The position numbers and the translations under genes are program-made. 64,000 bases of DNA from NCBI GenBank assembly GCA_029938115.1, contig JAPYOP010000003.1, positions 1 to 64,000 of the forward strand, written 5' to 3'. The first letter of the stretch is position 1. Each line of letters begins with the position of its first letter. This stretch comes from Colwellia sp. GTDB lineage: Bacteria > Pseudomonadota > Gammaproteobacteria > Enterobacterales > Alteromonadaceae. The notes below the pieces were generated by a model, which was not told the origin of the DNA, did no database searches, and saw nothing but the letters and a program-made list of their open reading frames with translations. Shown here one piece after another: positions 9,062-18,826 of this stretch.

Positions 9062-9994
9062 CTAAAAGTAATGATGTAAATTCTCATACCCTTGTTTGAT
9101 GTGTTCAATTAACAGCTTAACCTTATTGGGTAAATGCTTGGTAAATGGGTATACGGCATACACACCAAGCTCTCTAGTTTTATAGTCAGAAAGTAGCTCT
9201 ATTAAGTCACCTTGTTGAATATCTTCATAAACACTGCATTTGGGAATATAAGCAATACCATAACCTCCAAGTGCGGCTTTACGTAATGCTTGTGAATTAT
9301 TGGTGGCAAAGCTACCAGATATTTTAATGCTCTGCTCTTTATTGCCTTGACTAAACCGCCACTCATAACCACCTTGCCGCTGATACGTGTATGCTAAACA
9401 GTTATGCTGCAATAAATCATCAGGTATTGTAGGTTGACCATGTAACTCTATGTACTTAGGTGAGCAACATACCACCCAATGAGACGTTATTAATGGCTGT
9501 GCAATCAAACTGGAGTCATCTAGAATGCCAGTTCTAATGGCAAGATCAATCCCTTCTTTTACTAAGTCAACAAAGTCATTCTCTAAACGTACCTCTACTG
9601 AAATACCTGGGTTACGCTGACTAAATTCAGCAATACATTGCGCTAAAAATAATTCACCAGAAATGGTAGGTACTGTCATACGAATATGGCCCGTCATTTT
9701 CTCACCAAAATCCGATACCGAGTCGATAGCCTCTGAAGTTATTTGACTAACCATCTTGGCGCGTTGCGCAAGTATTTTACCTGCCTCAGTCAATGTTAAA
9801 CTGCGTGTGGTTCTATACAATAATTGCACACCGAGCTCTTTTTCTAATCGCGCTATATGTTTGCTAATAACCGAATTAGTTAAATTATTAACCTCCGCAA
9901 CCTTACTAAAGCTACCGAGGTTTACCACCTGTGAAAACAAAATCAAATCATTTGCCAGCATAATTATTGAACTTTTGGAAATAATGTTCTTCAT
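9062..9994 (-). CDS. LysR family transcriptional regulator
   Basis: N-terminal HTH LILFSQVVNLGSFSKVAEVNNLTNSVISKHIARLEKELGVQLLYRTTRSLTLTEAG. Confidence 0.93.
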   Translation of the reverse strand: MKNIISKSSIIMLANDLILFSQVVNLGSFSKVAEVNNLTNSVISKHIARLEKELGVQLLYRTTRSLTLTEAGKILAQRAKMVSQITSEAIDSVSDFGEKMTGHIRMTVPTISGELFLAQCIAEFSQRNPGISVEVRLENDFVDLVKEGIDLAIRTGILDDSSLIAQPLITSHWVVCCSPKYIELHGQPTIPDDLLQHNCLAYTYQRQGGYEWRFSQGNKEQSIKISGSFATNNSQALRKAALGGYGIAYIPKCSVYEDIQQGDLIELLSDYKTRELGVYAVYPFTKHLPNKVKLLIEHIKQGYENLHHYF

Positions 9995-10095
9995 TATCTC
10001 TATTTATCACGGAAACATAAAGAGTAAAATAGCGATAGTTTTAAAATATAAATACTGTAAAAGCCACTTTTACTATACCAAACAGGATTAGCACT

Positions 10096-11247
10096 ATGAT
10101 TATCTCAGCACCAACGGATTACCGAAAGGCAGCAAAAGCTAAACTGCCTCCCTTTTTATTTCACTATATTGATGGCGGCTCATATGGTGAGCATACCCTG
10201 AGAAAAAATACAGAAGATTTAGCTGAATTAGCGTTAAGACAACGTGTTTTAAATAATATGTCTGAGCTAGACTTAAGCACGGAACTTTTTGGTGAAAAAA
10301 TGGCGTTACCTATCGCCCTTGCACCAGTGGGACTTACTGGCATGTATGCACGTCGTGGCGAAGTTCAAGCGGCGAAAGCTGCTGACAATAAGGGCTTGCC
10401 ATTTGTCATGTCAACCGTTTCTGTTTGTCCCATAGAAGAAGTTGTGCCAGCAATTAAACGTCCTATGTGGTTTCAACTTTATGTACTTAAAGATCGTGGT
10501 TTTATGAAAAACGTGCTTGAGCGTGCAAAAGCCGCAGGAGTTACCACCCTAGTTTTTACTGTAGATATGCCTGTACCTGGCGCCCGTTATCGTGACATGC
10601 ACTCTGGCATGAGTGGCTCTAACTCCGCCGCTCGACGAGTATTTCAGGCGATGCGCCACCCACACTGGGCATTTAATGTCGGCGTTTTTGGTAAGCCCCA
10701 TGATCTAGGCAATATTTCAACATACCTAGGAGAGCCAACTAAGCTAGCAGATTACATTGGCTGGTTAGGCGAAAACTTTGATCAATCTATTTCTTGGAAA
10801 GATCTTGAATGGGTTAGAGATTTTTGGGATGGACCCATAGTTATTAAAGGCATTCTTGATCAACAAGATGCTAAAGATGCGGTAAGTTTTGGTGCTGACG
10901 GTATTGTTGTCTCTAATCACGGTGGCCGTCAACTTGATGGAGTTTTATCATCAGCTAAAGCACTGCCTAGTATTGCTGATGCCGTAAAAGGAGATATAAA
11001 AATATTTGCCGACTCTGGTATTCGTTCGGGCTTAGACGTAGTAAGAATGTTGGCTTTAGGTGCAGACTGTACTTTACTTGGTCGTTCATATATTTATGCG
11101 CTAGCTGCGCAAGGACAGCAAGGCGTTGAAAATTTGCTAGACCTATACGAACAAGAAATGCGTGTCGCCATGACGTTAACAGGCGCTAAATGTATTAAGG
11201 ACTTAACGATAGATTCTCTTGCGAATATATCGTTGATTAACCGTTAA
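10096..11247 (+). CDS. lldD: FMN-dependent alpha-hydroxy-acid/L-lactate dehydrogenase (LldD-like)
   Basis: [55 protein letters not shown]; divergent from LysR. Confidence 0.9.
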   Translation: MIISAPTDYRKAAKAKLPPFLFHYIDGGSYGEHTLRKNTEDLAELALRQRVLNNMSELDLSTELFGEKMALPIALAPVGLTGMYARRGEVQAAKAADNKGLPFVMSTVSVCPIEEVVPAIKRPMWFQLYVLKDRGFMKNVLERAKAAGVTTLVFTVDMPVPGARYRDMHSGMSGSNSAARRVFQAMRHPHWAFNVGVFGKPHDLGNISTYLGEPTKLADYIGWLGENFDQSISWKDLEWVRDFWDGPIVIKGILDQQDAKDAVSFGADGIVVSNHGGRQLDGVLSSAKALPSIADAVKGDIKIFADSGIRSGLDVVRMLALGADCTLLGRSYIYALAAQGQQGVENLLDLYEQEMRVAMTLTGAKCIKDLTIDSLANISLINR

Positions 11248-11258
11248 AACAGAATACT

Positions 11259-11290
11259 AGCGGCAGTTAAATCAACGGCCGCTTATTTTC
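11259..11290 (+). terminator. Weak stem-loop terminator after lldD
   Basis: AGCGGC...GCCGCT followed by TTATTTTC. Confidence 0.45.
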
Positions 11291-11304
11291 AAAGTTCAAT
11301 ACTG

Positions 11305-12569
11305 CATGTTAAACATTAACCCTCGAACTAAAGCAGGAGTTATGCAGCGGTGAATTGATAAGTTATTTTTCCAAAAGGTTTTTAGGAAACTTATAAGCTG
11401 AGTTTCAATAGACTGCTTCTCACAACAAAGCTCGCTAAGTGTTTTCCCCTCAATAATATTTAATGAAGTAAGCTCTTGTTGAATTGCATCGATGAGGAAC
11501 GTGGGCAGAAATAAGATACAGCCACTTAGTATATTTGGATAAATAGACTACTTGCTTTTCTTTTTGACAAAATGATGCTGGCATTTTCACGCTTTCTCTA
11601 ACCCATACGCCGCTGCTTAAATCAATATAATCACCTGAGGGAGTTTTTGGCTTTTTAGAGAAAAGTTTAAGAGTTGAAATATTGCTAAACGGTTTGGATG
11701 TTAAAGCCACTATCATCGCAATAATGGCTGGTTTTCTTGACTCTTCGTTTATCAATGCTTGTTGGATGAAAGTAAGCAATTCAATGGCTTCGTGCTCAGC
11801 CAGAATATTTGAACGCCATGGTATATGCATCAACTCCTCTGTAGTTAAACGATTACCGTAAAGCTGGGAGTTATCGGCATCTGTTTGCTTTTCGTCATTT
11901 TCTAACTCAATAAATGATAGTGATACTTCTTTCCACATAGTTGAAAATGTGTCAGGAATATTCAATTCACTTACTTGAATTATTTTCTCTAATGCATTTT
12001 GTAAACGCTGATATTTAAATGATTCAAAATTAATTGCAAATGGAAAACGACTATTGTCTTTTTTAATATTTGCAATAAGTCCCCTCAAAGCGTTTGCAAT
12101 ACCTATAAGGGGATTTTTACTGGATGAACTATTAATATTTGAGTTCAATAATATTTGAAAAAACACTAGTACCAATAAGGATAAAACGTCTTTTTGATCA
12201 GTAGATACCTTTAGGTTAAATGATTGAGAAAATAACGCTGCAAAGGGTAGGCTTCAATAAGGTTTAATAATGGATCAATAAACTCAATTAAGTAATCATT
12301 CTTGTATACGTTAGTATTTTTAACATCGAGTAATGTATCGTATCGCTTAAGTAAAGCTACTTGCTCAGACGTTGGCCACTCAAACCTTAATGCAACTTCA
12401 TGGCATGGAATAACATCTCAACAAGATTTTTCACACCACTAAACTCTGGCGACATACATTTTGGGGAAAGGATCTCAGAAAGAAGAACAGCATCGATTGA
12501 TGGGTTTTCATCCGTAACTTTTTGTATAAAAATATGCTGATTAATTTGCATCCTTGCCTCCCTTTTCAA
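11305..12569 (-). pseudogene. Truncated, frameshifted copy (B) of the giant recombinase, matching residues ~1-420 of copy A
   Basis: MQINQHIFIQKVTDENPSIDA..., ELMHIPWRSNILAEHEAIELLTFIQQA, ITPALVRGLMFN spread across frames on the reverse strand. Confidence 0.88.
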
Positions 12570-12756
12570 AAATAACCGTTTTTCATTAACTAGAAGGTAT
12601 CACAAACGAAGAGTGGATTTTCAAAACGACATAAAATTCTTATAAACTCTGTTATTTTTAATTGTTTGTGCTGTATTTGTTCTATTTGGTGGTTATTTAT
12701 TCTGGTGGATTTGGTTTTTACATGTGGGTATAGGTAATTGCAATTTGCTAAATAAT

Positions 12757-12822
12757 AACCGTTATCGGGGATTAAATTAACTTTACATACATGGTTTGTT
12801 TATTTCACCGTTATCGGTGATT
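12757..12822. promoter_or_regulatory. Two candidate HipB operators
   Basis: AACCGTTATCGGGGATT (12757) and palindromic TCACCGTTATCGGTGA (12805), 49 bp apart, upstream of hipB. Confidence 0.6.
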
Positions 12823-12888
12823 TATTGTTGATATGTTTACTTTTTCATTTATAATCATTTTTATAGGTGATTAATTTAGAGGGGACTT

Positions 12889-13170
12889 ATGGCAAAGCAA
12901 GTCATTCCAACAGAAATGCCGAGTGAGTCATTGATAACAGACCCTGTTCTTTTAGGCGCTTTGATTAAGGCTAAGCGAACGGCTATTAGAATGAAACTAA
13001 GTGATTGCGCTGCGCTTTGTGGTATTGGCATTAATACGCTTTCACGTATTGAAAATGGCAACCCCAATAGTACACTTGGAGCTGTTTTTTCTGTTCTGAA
13101 TGGATTGGGGATAAAGCTATCTACTTTGGAGCAGATAGACAAAGCCGCAATTAAAAATGATTGGGTATAA
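12889..13170 (+). CDS. hipB: HipB-like antitoxin, XRE family HTH
   Basis: HTH LGALIKAKRTAIRMKLSDCAALCGIGINTLSRIENGN; directly precedes hipA. Confidence 0.85.
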   Translation: MAKQVIPTEMPSESLITDPVLLGALIKAKRTAIRMKLSDCAALCGIGINTLSRIENGNPNSTLGAVFSVLNGLGIKLSTLEQIDKAAIKNDWV

Positions 13171-13172
13171 AA

Positions 13173-14489
13173 ATGGCATATTCTTTAGATGTTATTTATG
13201 GTCAACAAGTTATCGGCCAATTAACTCAGCGCATAGATACAGGCTTGCTCGAATTATCATATAGTCAGCAGTGGCAAGAAACAGGCTTTGCAATTTCACC
13301 GGCTTTAATGTTTGAAAAGCAGCATGGTAAAGCGGCAGCTTATAATTTTTTAGATAACTTACTTCCTGAAGGTGAAGCGCGAAAATTACTTGCCCAAGAT
13401 CTTGGTGTAAATGAAAAGCAGGTGTTTCCCCAAATAAAAGCTATTGGTAGTGACCTTTGTGGCTCCTTCTCTTTTCTATCAGAGCAAGTATCGCCATCAG
13501 ATGAGCCTATTTTTAGGGTAATTAAAGAAGAAGAGCTTATTCATCGGCTAAATAATAAAGAGGATATTGGGCTTTTACAGTGGGATGAAAAGCCAAGATT
13601 AAGTGTTGCAGGTGTTCAGGATAAATTAAATGTTTTTGTGAATGAGCATGACGAAATTGGTCTAGCTGATGGCACACTAAGCTCTACTTATATTCTTAAG
13701 TTTGAGCGTAAAGACTGTGTTAATTTAGTTATTAATGAATATTTTTGCATGAGGTTATCAGAACTTGTTGGCTTACCAACATCAGAAGTAACATTGAAAC
13801 GATTCGGCAAGCATCCTGCTCTTTTAGTAAAACGCTTTGACAGAAAATATGATGTCACAAGCAATAGAGTATTAAGAAAGCATGTGATTGATGGCTGCCA
13901 AGCGTTGAACTTACCAAGAGACTATAAGTATGAGCGCAACCTAGGTGATGGGAGGGATGTAAAGCATATTCGAGATGGTGCTAGTCTAGAAAAATCATTT
14001 AGTTTTTGTCGCCAATCATCAGAGCCAATTGCAAATATGCAATGGTTAATTAATTGGCAACTGTTTAATTTACTGATCAGTAATTATGACAGCCATGGTA
14101 AAAATATTTCTTTTTTCTTTGGTGCTGGTGAAAGCGTTTTTACACCCGCGTACGATTTAGTCAACGTTGCGATGTTTGATCAATTTAAGCACACTTTAGC
14201 AATGGGCATGGGAGATGAATTTGAGCCTGACACCATCAATGCTTATCAACTGGCGGATTTTGCTGATAGTTGTCAGCTTGATAGAAAGATAGTCAGTAGT
14301 ATGCTCAATGAGCTAGCCACAAAAGTATTAAAAGTACTCGCTGAAAATAATATAGCACCCGAGTTAGAAGCAGCGGGAATAATTTCTGACGAAGAAGCCG
14401 ATTACCTTAATCAAGTAAGTAAGCATATTAGGAAAAGGGCTAGGCACCTATTAGGCCAAACTGATGAAATAACTTTGATTGAACTGTAA
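13173..14489 (+). CDS. hipA: HipA-like serine/threonine kinase toxin
   Basis: SVAGVQDKLNVF, NYDSHGKNISFFF, YDLVNVAMF; start adjusted from 13161 to ATG 13173. Confidence 0.9.
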   Translation: MAYSLDVIYGQQVIGQLTQRIDTGLLELSYSQQWQETGFAISPALMFEKQHGKAAAYNFLDNLLPEGEARKLLAQDLGVNEKQVFPQIKAIGSDLCGSFSFLSEQVSPSDEPIFRVIKEEELIHRLNNKEDIGLLQWDEKPRLSVAGVQDKLNVFVNEHDEIGLADGTLSSTYILKFERKDCVNLVINEYFCMRLSELVGLPTSEVTLKRFGKHPALLVKRFDRKYDVTSNRVLRKHVIDGCQALNLPRDYKYERNLGDGRDVKHIRDGASLEKSFSFCRQSSEPIANMQWLINWQLFNLLISNYDSHGKNISFFFGAGESVFTPAYDLVNVAMFDQFKHTLAMGMGDEFEPDTINAYQLADFADSCQLDRKIVSSMLNELATKVLKVLAENNIAPELEAAGIISDEEADYLNQVSKHIRKRARHLLGQTDEITLIEL

Positions 14490-14724
14490 CGTTCTTTGTC
14501 GCAGCAGACCTTTATTATGCTACAATTATGGTGTTAATGTCATCGGTTGAATAAACTATACATATGACAGTAGTTTAATTTTGTGGCATATAAAAATTTT
14601 GTCTTAATATTGAAAATTAAAACGTTGTCACAACTTTGATAATTAAATGTCTTTAAAATAACACTTTTTTTGCCGAGTGATTTTTAAGGTACATTAAAGT
14701 AAGCTTAGATGATGCAAAAAAATA

Positions 14725-14741
14725 AGCCTCATAACCCGAAG
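14725..14741 (+). other. Eroded tRNA-fMet-derived att-like sequence (copy B)
   Basis: AGCCTCATAACCCGAAG identical to 6994-7010, with homologous upstream flank (ATTTTTAAGGTACATTAAAGTAAGC). Confidence 0.7.
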
Positions 14742-15111
14742 TTCCTATTTAAAAATAATAGCCTCAGTAATCAATTCAACAAATAATATAAATATGTTCG
14801 AAAGAGTACTTTACGTTTGGGAACCAATATATCAATTTCAACTCAGTCCTGATCTACTGGACTTCCTGCGTAAATTACAATATCTGTTAGCAAAACTTTA
14901 GCCCCACTTCTAACGCTCTCATAACTGACGGTGATCTCACATGCAGGTAGCCGTTCTTCAATATTTAAAAACTCAAAGTGAATAGGTGATAAAAGCAAAC
15001 TGCGAGACTGATAATCTAAGCCGAATAATGAGAACAAGCGTAAATGTTAATAATTTTTTTGCTTGAATTATCTCATACTTTCCATAGCTATAGATAAGTT
15101 GACAGCACCTT

Positions 15112-15127
15112 CTACCCTTATGGGTAG
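15112..15127. promoter_or_regulatory. Palindromic operator candidate CTACCC-TTAT-GGGTAG
   Basis: Perfect 6-bp arms, 65 bp upstream of the SDR gene. Confidence 0.6.
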
Positions 15128-15192
15128 CTTAACTAAATTAAAAGTCCTTTATCCTAAAATTTAACAATTAAATTATTATAGATGGGAATGTT

Positions 15193-15960
15193 ATGGGATT
15201 ACTCAAAAATAAAGTCGCTATTATCACGGGCGCATCAACGGGTATTGGTCGTGCAACGGCTATAGAGTTTGCTAAGCAGGGCGCAAAAGTTGCACTTGCT
15301 GATATTAATAATGAAGCAATTAAAGAAACAGCTAAATTAGTAAAAGAAGTAGGTGGAGAAGCAATTACAATTAGTACTAATGTAACCATCTATGACGACT
15401 GTGAAAACATGGTTGCAAAAACAATTGAAGCGTTTGGAAAGCTCGATATTATATTCAATAATGCCGGTATAGCAGGAGATCGTGCTCTTGCTACAGATAC
15501 CACCATCGATATGTGGCAAAAAGTAATTGATGTCAATTTGTCAGGGGTATTTTACTGTATTAAAGCAGCACTGCCAAAAATGATTGATAATGGTAGTGGT
15601 GTAATTATCAACACTGCTTCTGTTGATGGCTTAGTTGGTATGAGTACAATCTCTCCTTATGTTGCCTCAAAGCATGGTGTAATAGGCTTAACAAAATCAA
15701 TTGCGTTAGAATATAGTCGAAAAGGCATACGTAGTCTCGCTATTTGTCCTGGTTTTGTGAAAACACCAATGACTGAAACAGGTTTTTCCGAAGAAGAAAT
15801 AGCCATATTCTCTAGCATTACACCTGTTGGTGATGGGGCAACACCTGAACAAATTGCCGACTTTGTTACTTATTTATCTTCAGACAAAGCGGCATTTATC
15901 AATGGCTCTGCACATCAAATAGATGGTGGCTTATTAGCTGGTATTGGCATTATTGATTAA
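15193..15960 (+). CDS. Short-chain dehydrogenase/reductase
   Basis: TGASTGIGRA, NNAG, YVASKHGVIGLTKS. Confidence 0.93.
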   Translation: MGLLKNKVAIITGASTGIGRATAIEFAKQGAKVALADINNEAIKETAKLVKEVGGEAITISTNVTIYDDCENMVAKTIEAFGKLDIIFNNAGIAGDRALATDTTIDMWQKVIDVNLSGVFYCIKAALPKMIDNGSGVIINTASVDGLVGMSTISPYVASKHGVIGLTKSIALEYSRKGIRSLAICPGFVKTPMTETGFSEEEIAIFSSITPVGDGATPEQIADFVTYLSSDKAAFINGSAHQIDGGLLAGIGIID

Positions 15961-15984
15961 TTATACAACTGAAAATATCAAATT

Positions 15985-16011
15985 AAAACGAGCTTCTTGA
16001 GCTCGTTTTTT
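15985..16011 (+). terminator. Rho-independent terminator
   Basis: AAAACGAGCT-TCTTG-AGCTCGTTTTTT. Confidence 0.85.
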
Positions 16012-16213
16012 ATGAAAAATCATCTTGATAACAGCACTCACCATTCCACGAAACTATTTTAACTCAGACAAGTCAATCTCCAGATAATAACTACACTTTG
16101 CATATATGAAGTGTAATTTAAATGTAGTCAAGTGTATTGAAATCGCACAAGTGAAAGTTTTATTTAGTTGTAATTCAATGGGTTAGATGTTTTATTTTAT
16201 TTTTTTTATTTAC

Positions 16214-16229
16214 CTACCCATTAGGGTGG
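16214..16229. promoter_or_regulatory. Second copy of the operator candidate CTACCC-ATTA-GGGTGG
   Basis: Near match to 15112-15127, upstream of the acyl-CoA dehydrogenase. Confidence 0.5.
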
Positions 16230-16329
16230 CAGTGAAATTAAAACAAAAAGATAAGGTATAGATATTACAAAAGTTGCTTACATGAAAGTTTTCATGAAGC
16301 AATACAATGAATTTTACAACAGGTGAATT

Positions 16330-17607
16330 ATGTTTGAATTTAATGAAGTCCCATTACCTAAACTAGGTATAACAGGTTTAGAAGGTGCCATGAGCGAAGA
16401 AGAGTTAGCTATTCAAGACATGGCTCATCGCTTTGCAGAAGAAGTGATGCGACCTATCGCTGAAAAGTTGGACAAAATGGATCATGAGGCGGCTATAGCT
16501 GAAGATTCACCAATTTGGGAATTTCTAGAAAAAATTGAAGCATCTGGTTTACTAGATTTAGCGGCCATTGCTGGCATGAGTAATGAAGAAAAAGCGCGTA
16601 TTATTCCTATTATTTTTGAAGAAATGGCTTGGGGCGACTCTGGCTTAGCCATGGGTTATTTGGTCAGTAAATTCCCTGCATTTGTTGCTTATGGAACAGG
16701 CGATGCTGAATTAATTGAACGTTTTGGCAATTTACGTGGCTGTTGGGCTGCAACACAACCAGATCGCGGTAGTGACATGGTTGATCTTGAGAAAACGGAA
16801 GGTCACCCTGGAGAAAAACACAGTCGTGGAAACTTAGTCGCTCGCATTGATGGTGATGAAATTGTTATTACCGGGCAAACCTCAGCATGGGTTTCGGGTG
16901 CGCCAATTGCTCAATCAGCATTACTTTATTGCCAGTTTGACGATGGTGATGGCATTTACTATAAAGATGGCAGTCAAAAATATATTGCTGTGCTAGTACC
17001 CTTTGATATTGCAGGAATAAGCAAGGGTAAACCACTTGATAAAATGGGCATGCGCCCTTTATGTCAAGGAGAAATATTTTTTGACGAAGCACGTATCCCG
17101 CTTAAATATATGGTGGCAGATGTTGATAAAGGTTTACCTTCATTTTTTGGCGCACTGACTTTCGCTAACATGGAAATGGGGATTTCATTTACCGGTGTTG
17201 CGCGCGCAGCCTTAGATCACGCACTTGCTTATGTTCATGAACGTAAACAAGGCGGCACTGAGTTAATTAATCACCAAACCGTTCGTTTGCGTTTATTCAA
17301 AATGCATCAAAAAGTTGAAGCCTGTCGAGCTATGGCAAAGCGCGTATTTGACTACAACTATGGACCAAATGGGCCACACCTACTCGCCTCTGCAACATCA
17401 AAAACTTTCGTTACTGATACCTGTGTTGAAGTATGTAGTGAAGCGCTACAACTTTTCGGCGGCAACGGTTTAACCAGAGAATATCCACTAGAAAAATTAT
17501 TTAGAGATGCACGTGCGTCACAAATTGCTGATGGCGAAAATAACATGTTAGGGCTAAAAGCCGCAACGTGGTTAAGCAAAGCCTATAAAGATAAACATGA
17601 CTTGTAA
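16330..17607 (+). CDS. Acyl-CoA dehydrogenase
   Basis: EALQLFGGNGLTREYPLEKLFRDARASQIADGENN. Confidence 0.92.
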   Translation: MFEFNEVPLPKLGITGLEGAMSEEELAIQDMAHRFAEEVMRPIAEKLDKMDHEAAIAEDSPIWEFLEKIEASGLLDLAAIAGMSNEEKARIIPIIFEEMAWGDSGLAMGYLVSKFPAFVAYGTGDAELIERFGNLRGCWAATQPDRGSDMVDLEKTEGHPGEKHSRGNLVARIDGDEIVITGQTSAWVSGAPIAQSALLYCQFDDGDGIYYKDGSQKYIAVLVPFDIAGISKGKPLDKMGMRPLCQGEIFFDEARIPLKYMVADVDKGLPSFFGALTFANMEMGISFTGVARAALDHALAYVHERKQGGTELINHQTVRLRLFKMHQKVEACRAMAKRVFDYNYGPNGPHLLASATSKTFVTDTCVEVCSEALQLFGGNGLTREYPLEKLFRDARASQIADGENNMLGLKAATWLSKAYKDKHDL

Positions 17608-17650
17608 AATCAATAATAAAGTCATTATTACAACAGTTTAAGGAATTAAA

Positions 17651-18769
17651 ATGAATAACAAACAAGTAATCGTATATGGTGCAAGTGGCTATACTGGCCG
17701 TTTGATTTGTGAATTTTTACGTGAATATCAAATTCCATTTGTTGCTGCAGGTCGTAACAAAGAAAAGTTAGAAGCTGCGATGGCAAAAGTTCCAGGTATT
17801 GAAACGGCTGACTATGAAGTTGCAACAGTTGAACACTCAGTTGAAGCATTAACTGAGTTTTTCAAAGGTGCAAAAGTTGTGTGTAATACCGTTGGTCCTT
17901 TCTCTCGTTTCGGTGGAACTGTCGTTGAAGCATGTTTAAATGCTGATTGTCATTATTTAGATACAACAGGCGAGCAAGAATGGATGATGCAAATGCGCGA
18001 CATTTATTCAGACTCGTTTGCAGATAAAGGTTTAGTGTTAGCACCTTCAACAGCTTATATGCACGCTGTAGGTAACATTGCAGCAGAATTTTGTTTAGAA
18101 GATACCACTATTGACTCTATCAATGCCGCTTGCATTCCTACAGGTGTTCCAACCGTTGGCTCTACCCAAACCGTTATGGACATGTGCCGTAACAAACAAC
18201 ATTGGTTAGAAAATAACGATTTAGTTGAAATTGTAGACCCTATGGTGCACGGCCATGAAGTAACAGTGCCAGGTTTTAATGCTTCAATTATGGCACTTCC
18301 TTGGGGCGGTGGTTCGCTACCATTATGGTACGCCAATGATCACCGTGTTCATACTGCATCATCGTTAACTGGTTTTACTAATCGCCCGTTAATGCGCGCA
18401 ATTATGGATATTGCAGCAAATTACAATGCCAATATCAAAGATTTACCAGAAGCAGAGCAAAAAGCACAACTAGATGCTATTGCGGCAAGTATTACTCCGG
18501 GTATGCCTCCGCGTGAAAACAGAACGATTCACCGTTTAGTTGACCGTGTTTACGGTATCGGTCCAAAATCTCAAGTGTGCTGTACCATTATTGGACATAG
18601 TGCTTATATACAAACGGGTTTAATTCAAGCTTTTATCGTTAAAGAGCTACTCACCAAAGGGCCTGATCATGTTGGCTTCCAGTCACCATGTAAAGTTGTT
18701 GGCCATCGTGAACTATATGGTGCGCTAGAAGGTTTTGGTTTTTGTGATATGAAAATTGAAGAGTTTTAA
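17651..18769 (+). CDS. Saccharopine dehydrogenase-like NAD(P)-binding protein
   Basis: VYGASGYTGRLICEFL...NTVGPFSRFGGTVVEACLNADCHYLDTTGE. Confidence 0.82.
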   Translation: MNNKQVIVYGASGYTGRLICEFLREYQIPFVAAGRNKEKLEAAMAKVPGIETADYEVATVEHSVEALTEFFKGAKVVCNTVGPFSRFGGTVVEACLNADCHYLDTTGEQEWMMQMRDIYSDSFADKGLVLAPSTAYMHAVGNIAAEFCLEDTTIDSINAACIPTGVPTVGSTQTVMDMCRNKQHWLENNDLVEIVDPMVHGHEVTVPGFNASIMALPWGGGSLPLWYANDHRVHTASSLTGFTNRPLMRAIMDIAANYNANIKDLPEAEQKAQLDAIAASITPGMPPRENRTIHRLVDRVYGIGPKSQVCCTIIGHSAYIQTGLIQAFIVKELLTKGPDHVGFQSPCKVVGHRELYGALEGFGFCDMKIEEF

Positions 18770-18779
18770 AGAAACAAAA

Positions 18780-18813
18780 CGAGTTGACGTGTGTTAACTC
18801 GCTTTTCTTTTAA
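18780..18813 (+). terminator. Intra-operon stem-loop with T-rich tail (attenuator or weak terminator)
   Basis: CGAGTTGAC-GTGT-GTTAACTCG-CTTTTCTTTT. Confidence 0.5.
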
Positions 18814-18826
18814 GGAAATAAATTAG

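Larger units (their letters stand above)
11305..14741. mobile_element. Decayed second copy (B) of the integrative element
   Basis: Recombinase pseudogene, hipBA and eroded att-like sequence in the same order as copy A. Confidence 0.65.

Noticed and set aside
12876-13142. Reverse ORF overlapping hipB
   Set aside because: Shadow ORF of a clear HTH gene
14843-15037. Reverse ORF of 64 aa between copy B and the SDR gene
   Set aside because: No recognised family or good start context; may be a remnant, not supportable
15168-15389. Many short antisense ORFs across 15-35 kb (e.g. 15168-15389, 17358-17579, 18055-18336, 23364-23558, 33913-34254)
   Set aside because: All lie antisense to well-supported enzyme genes
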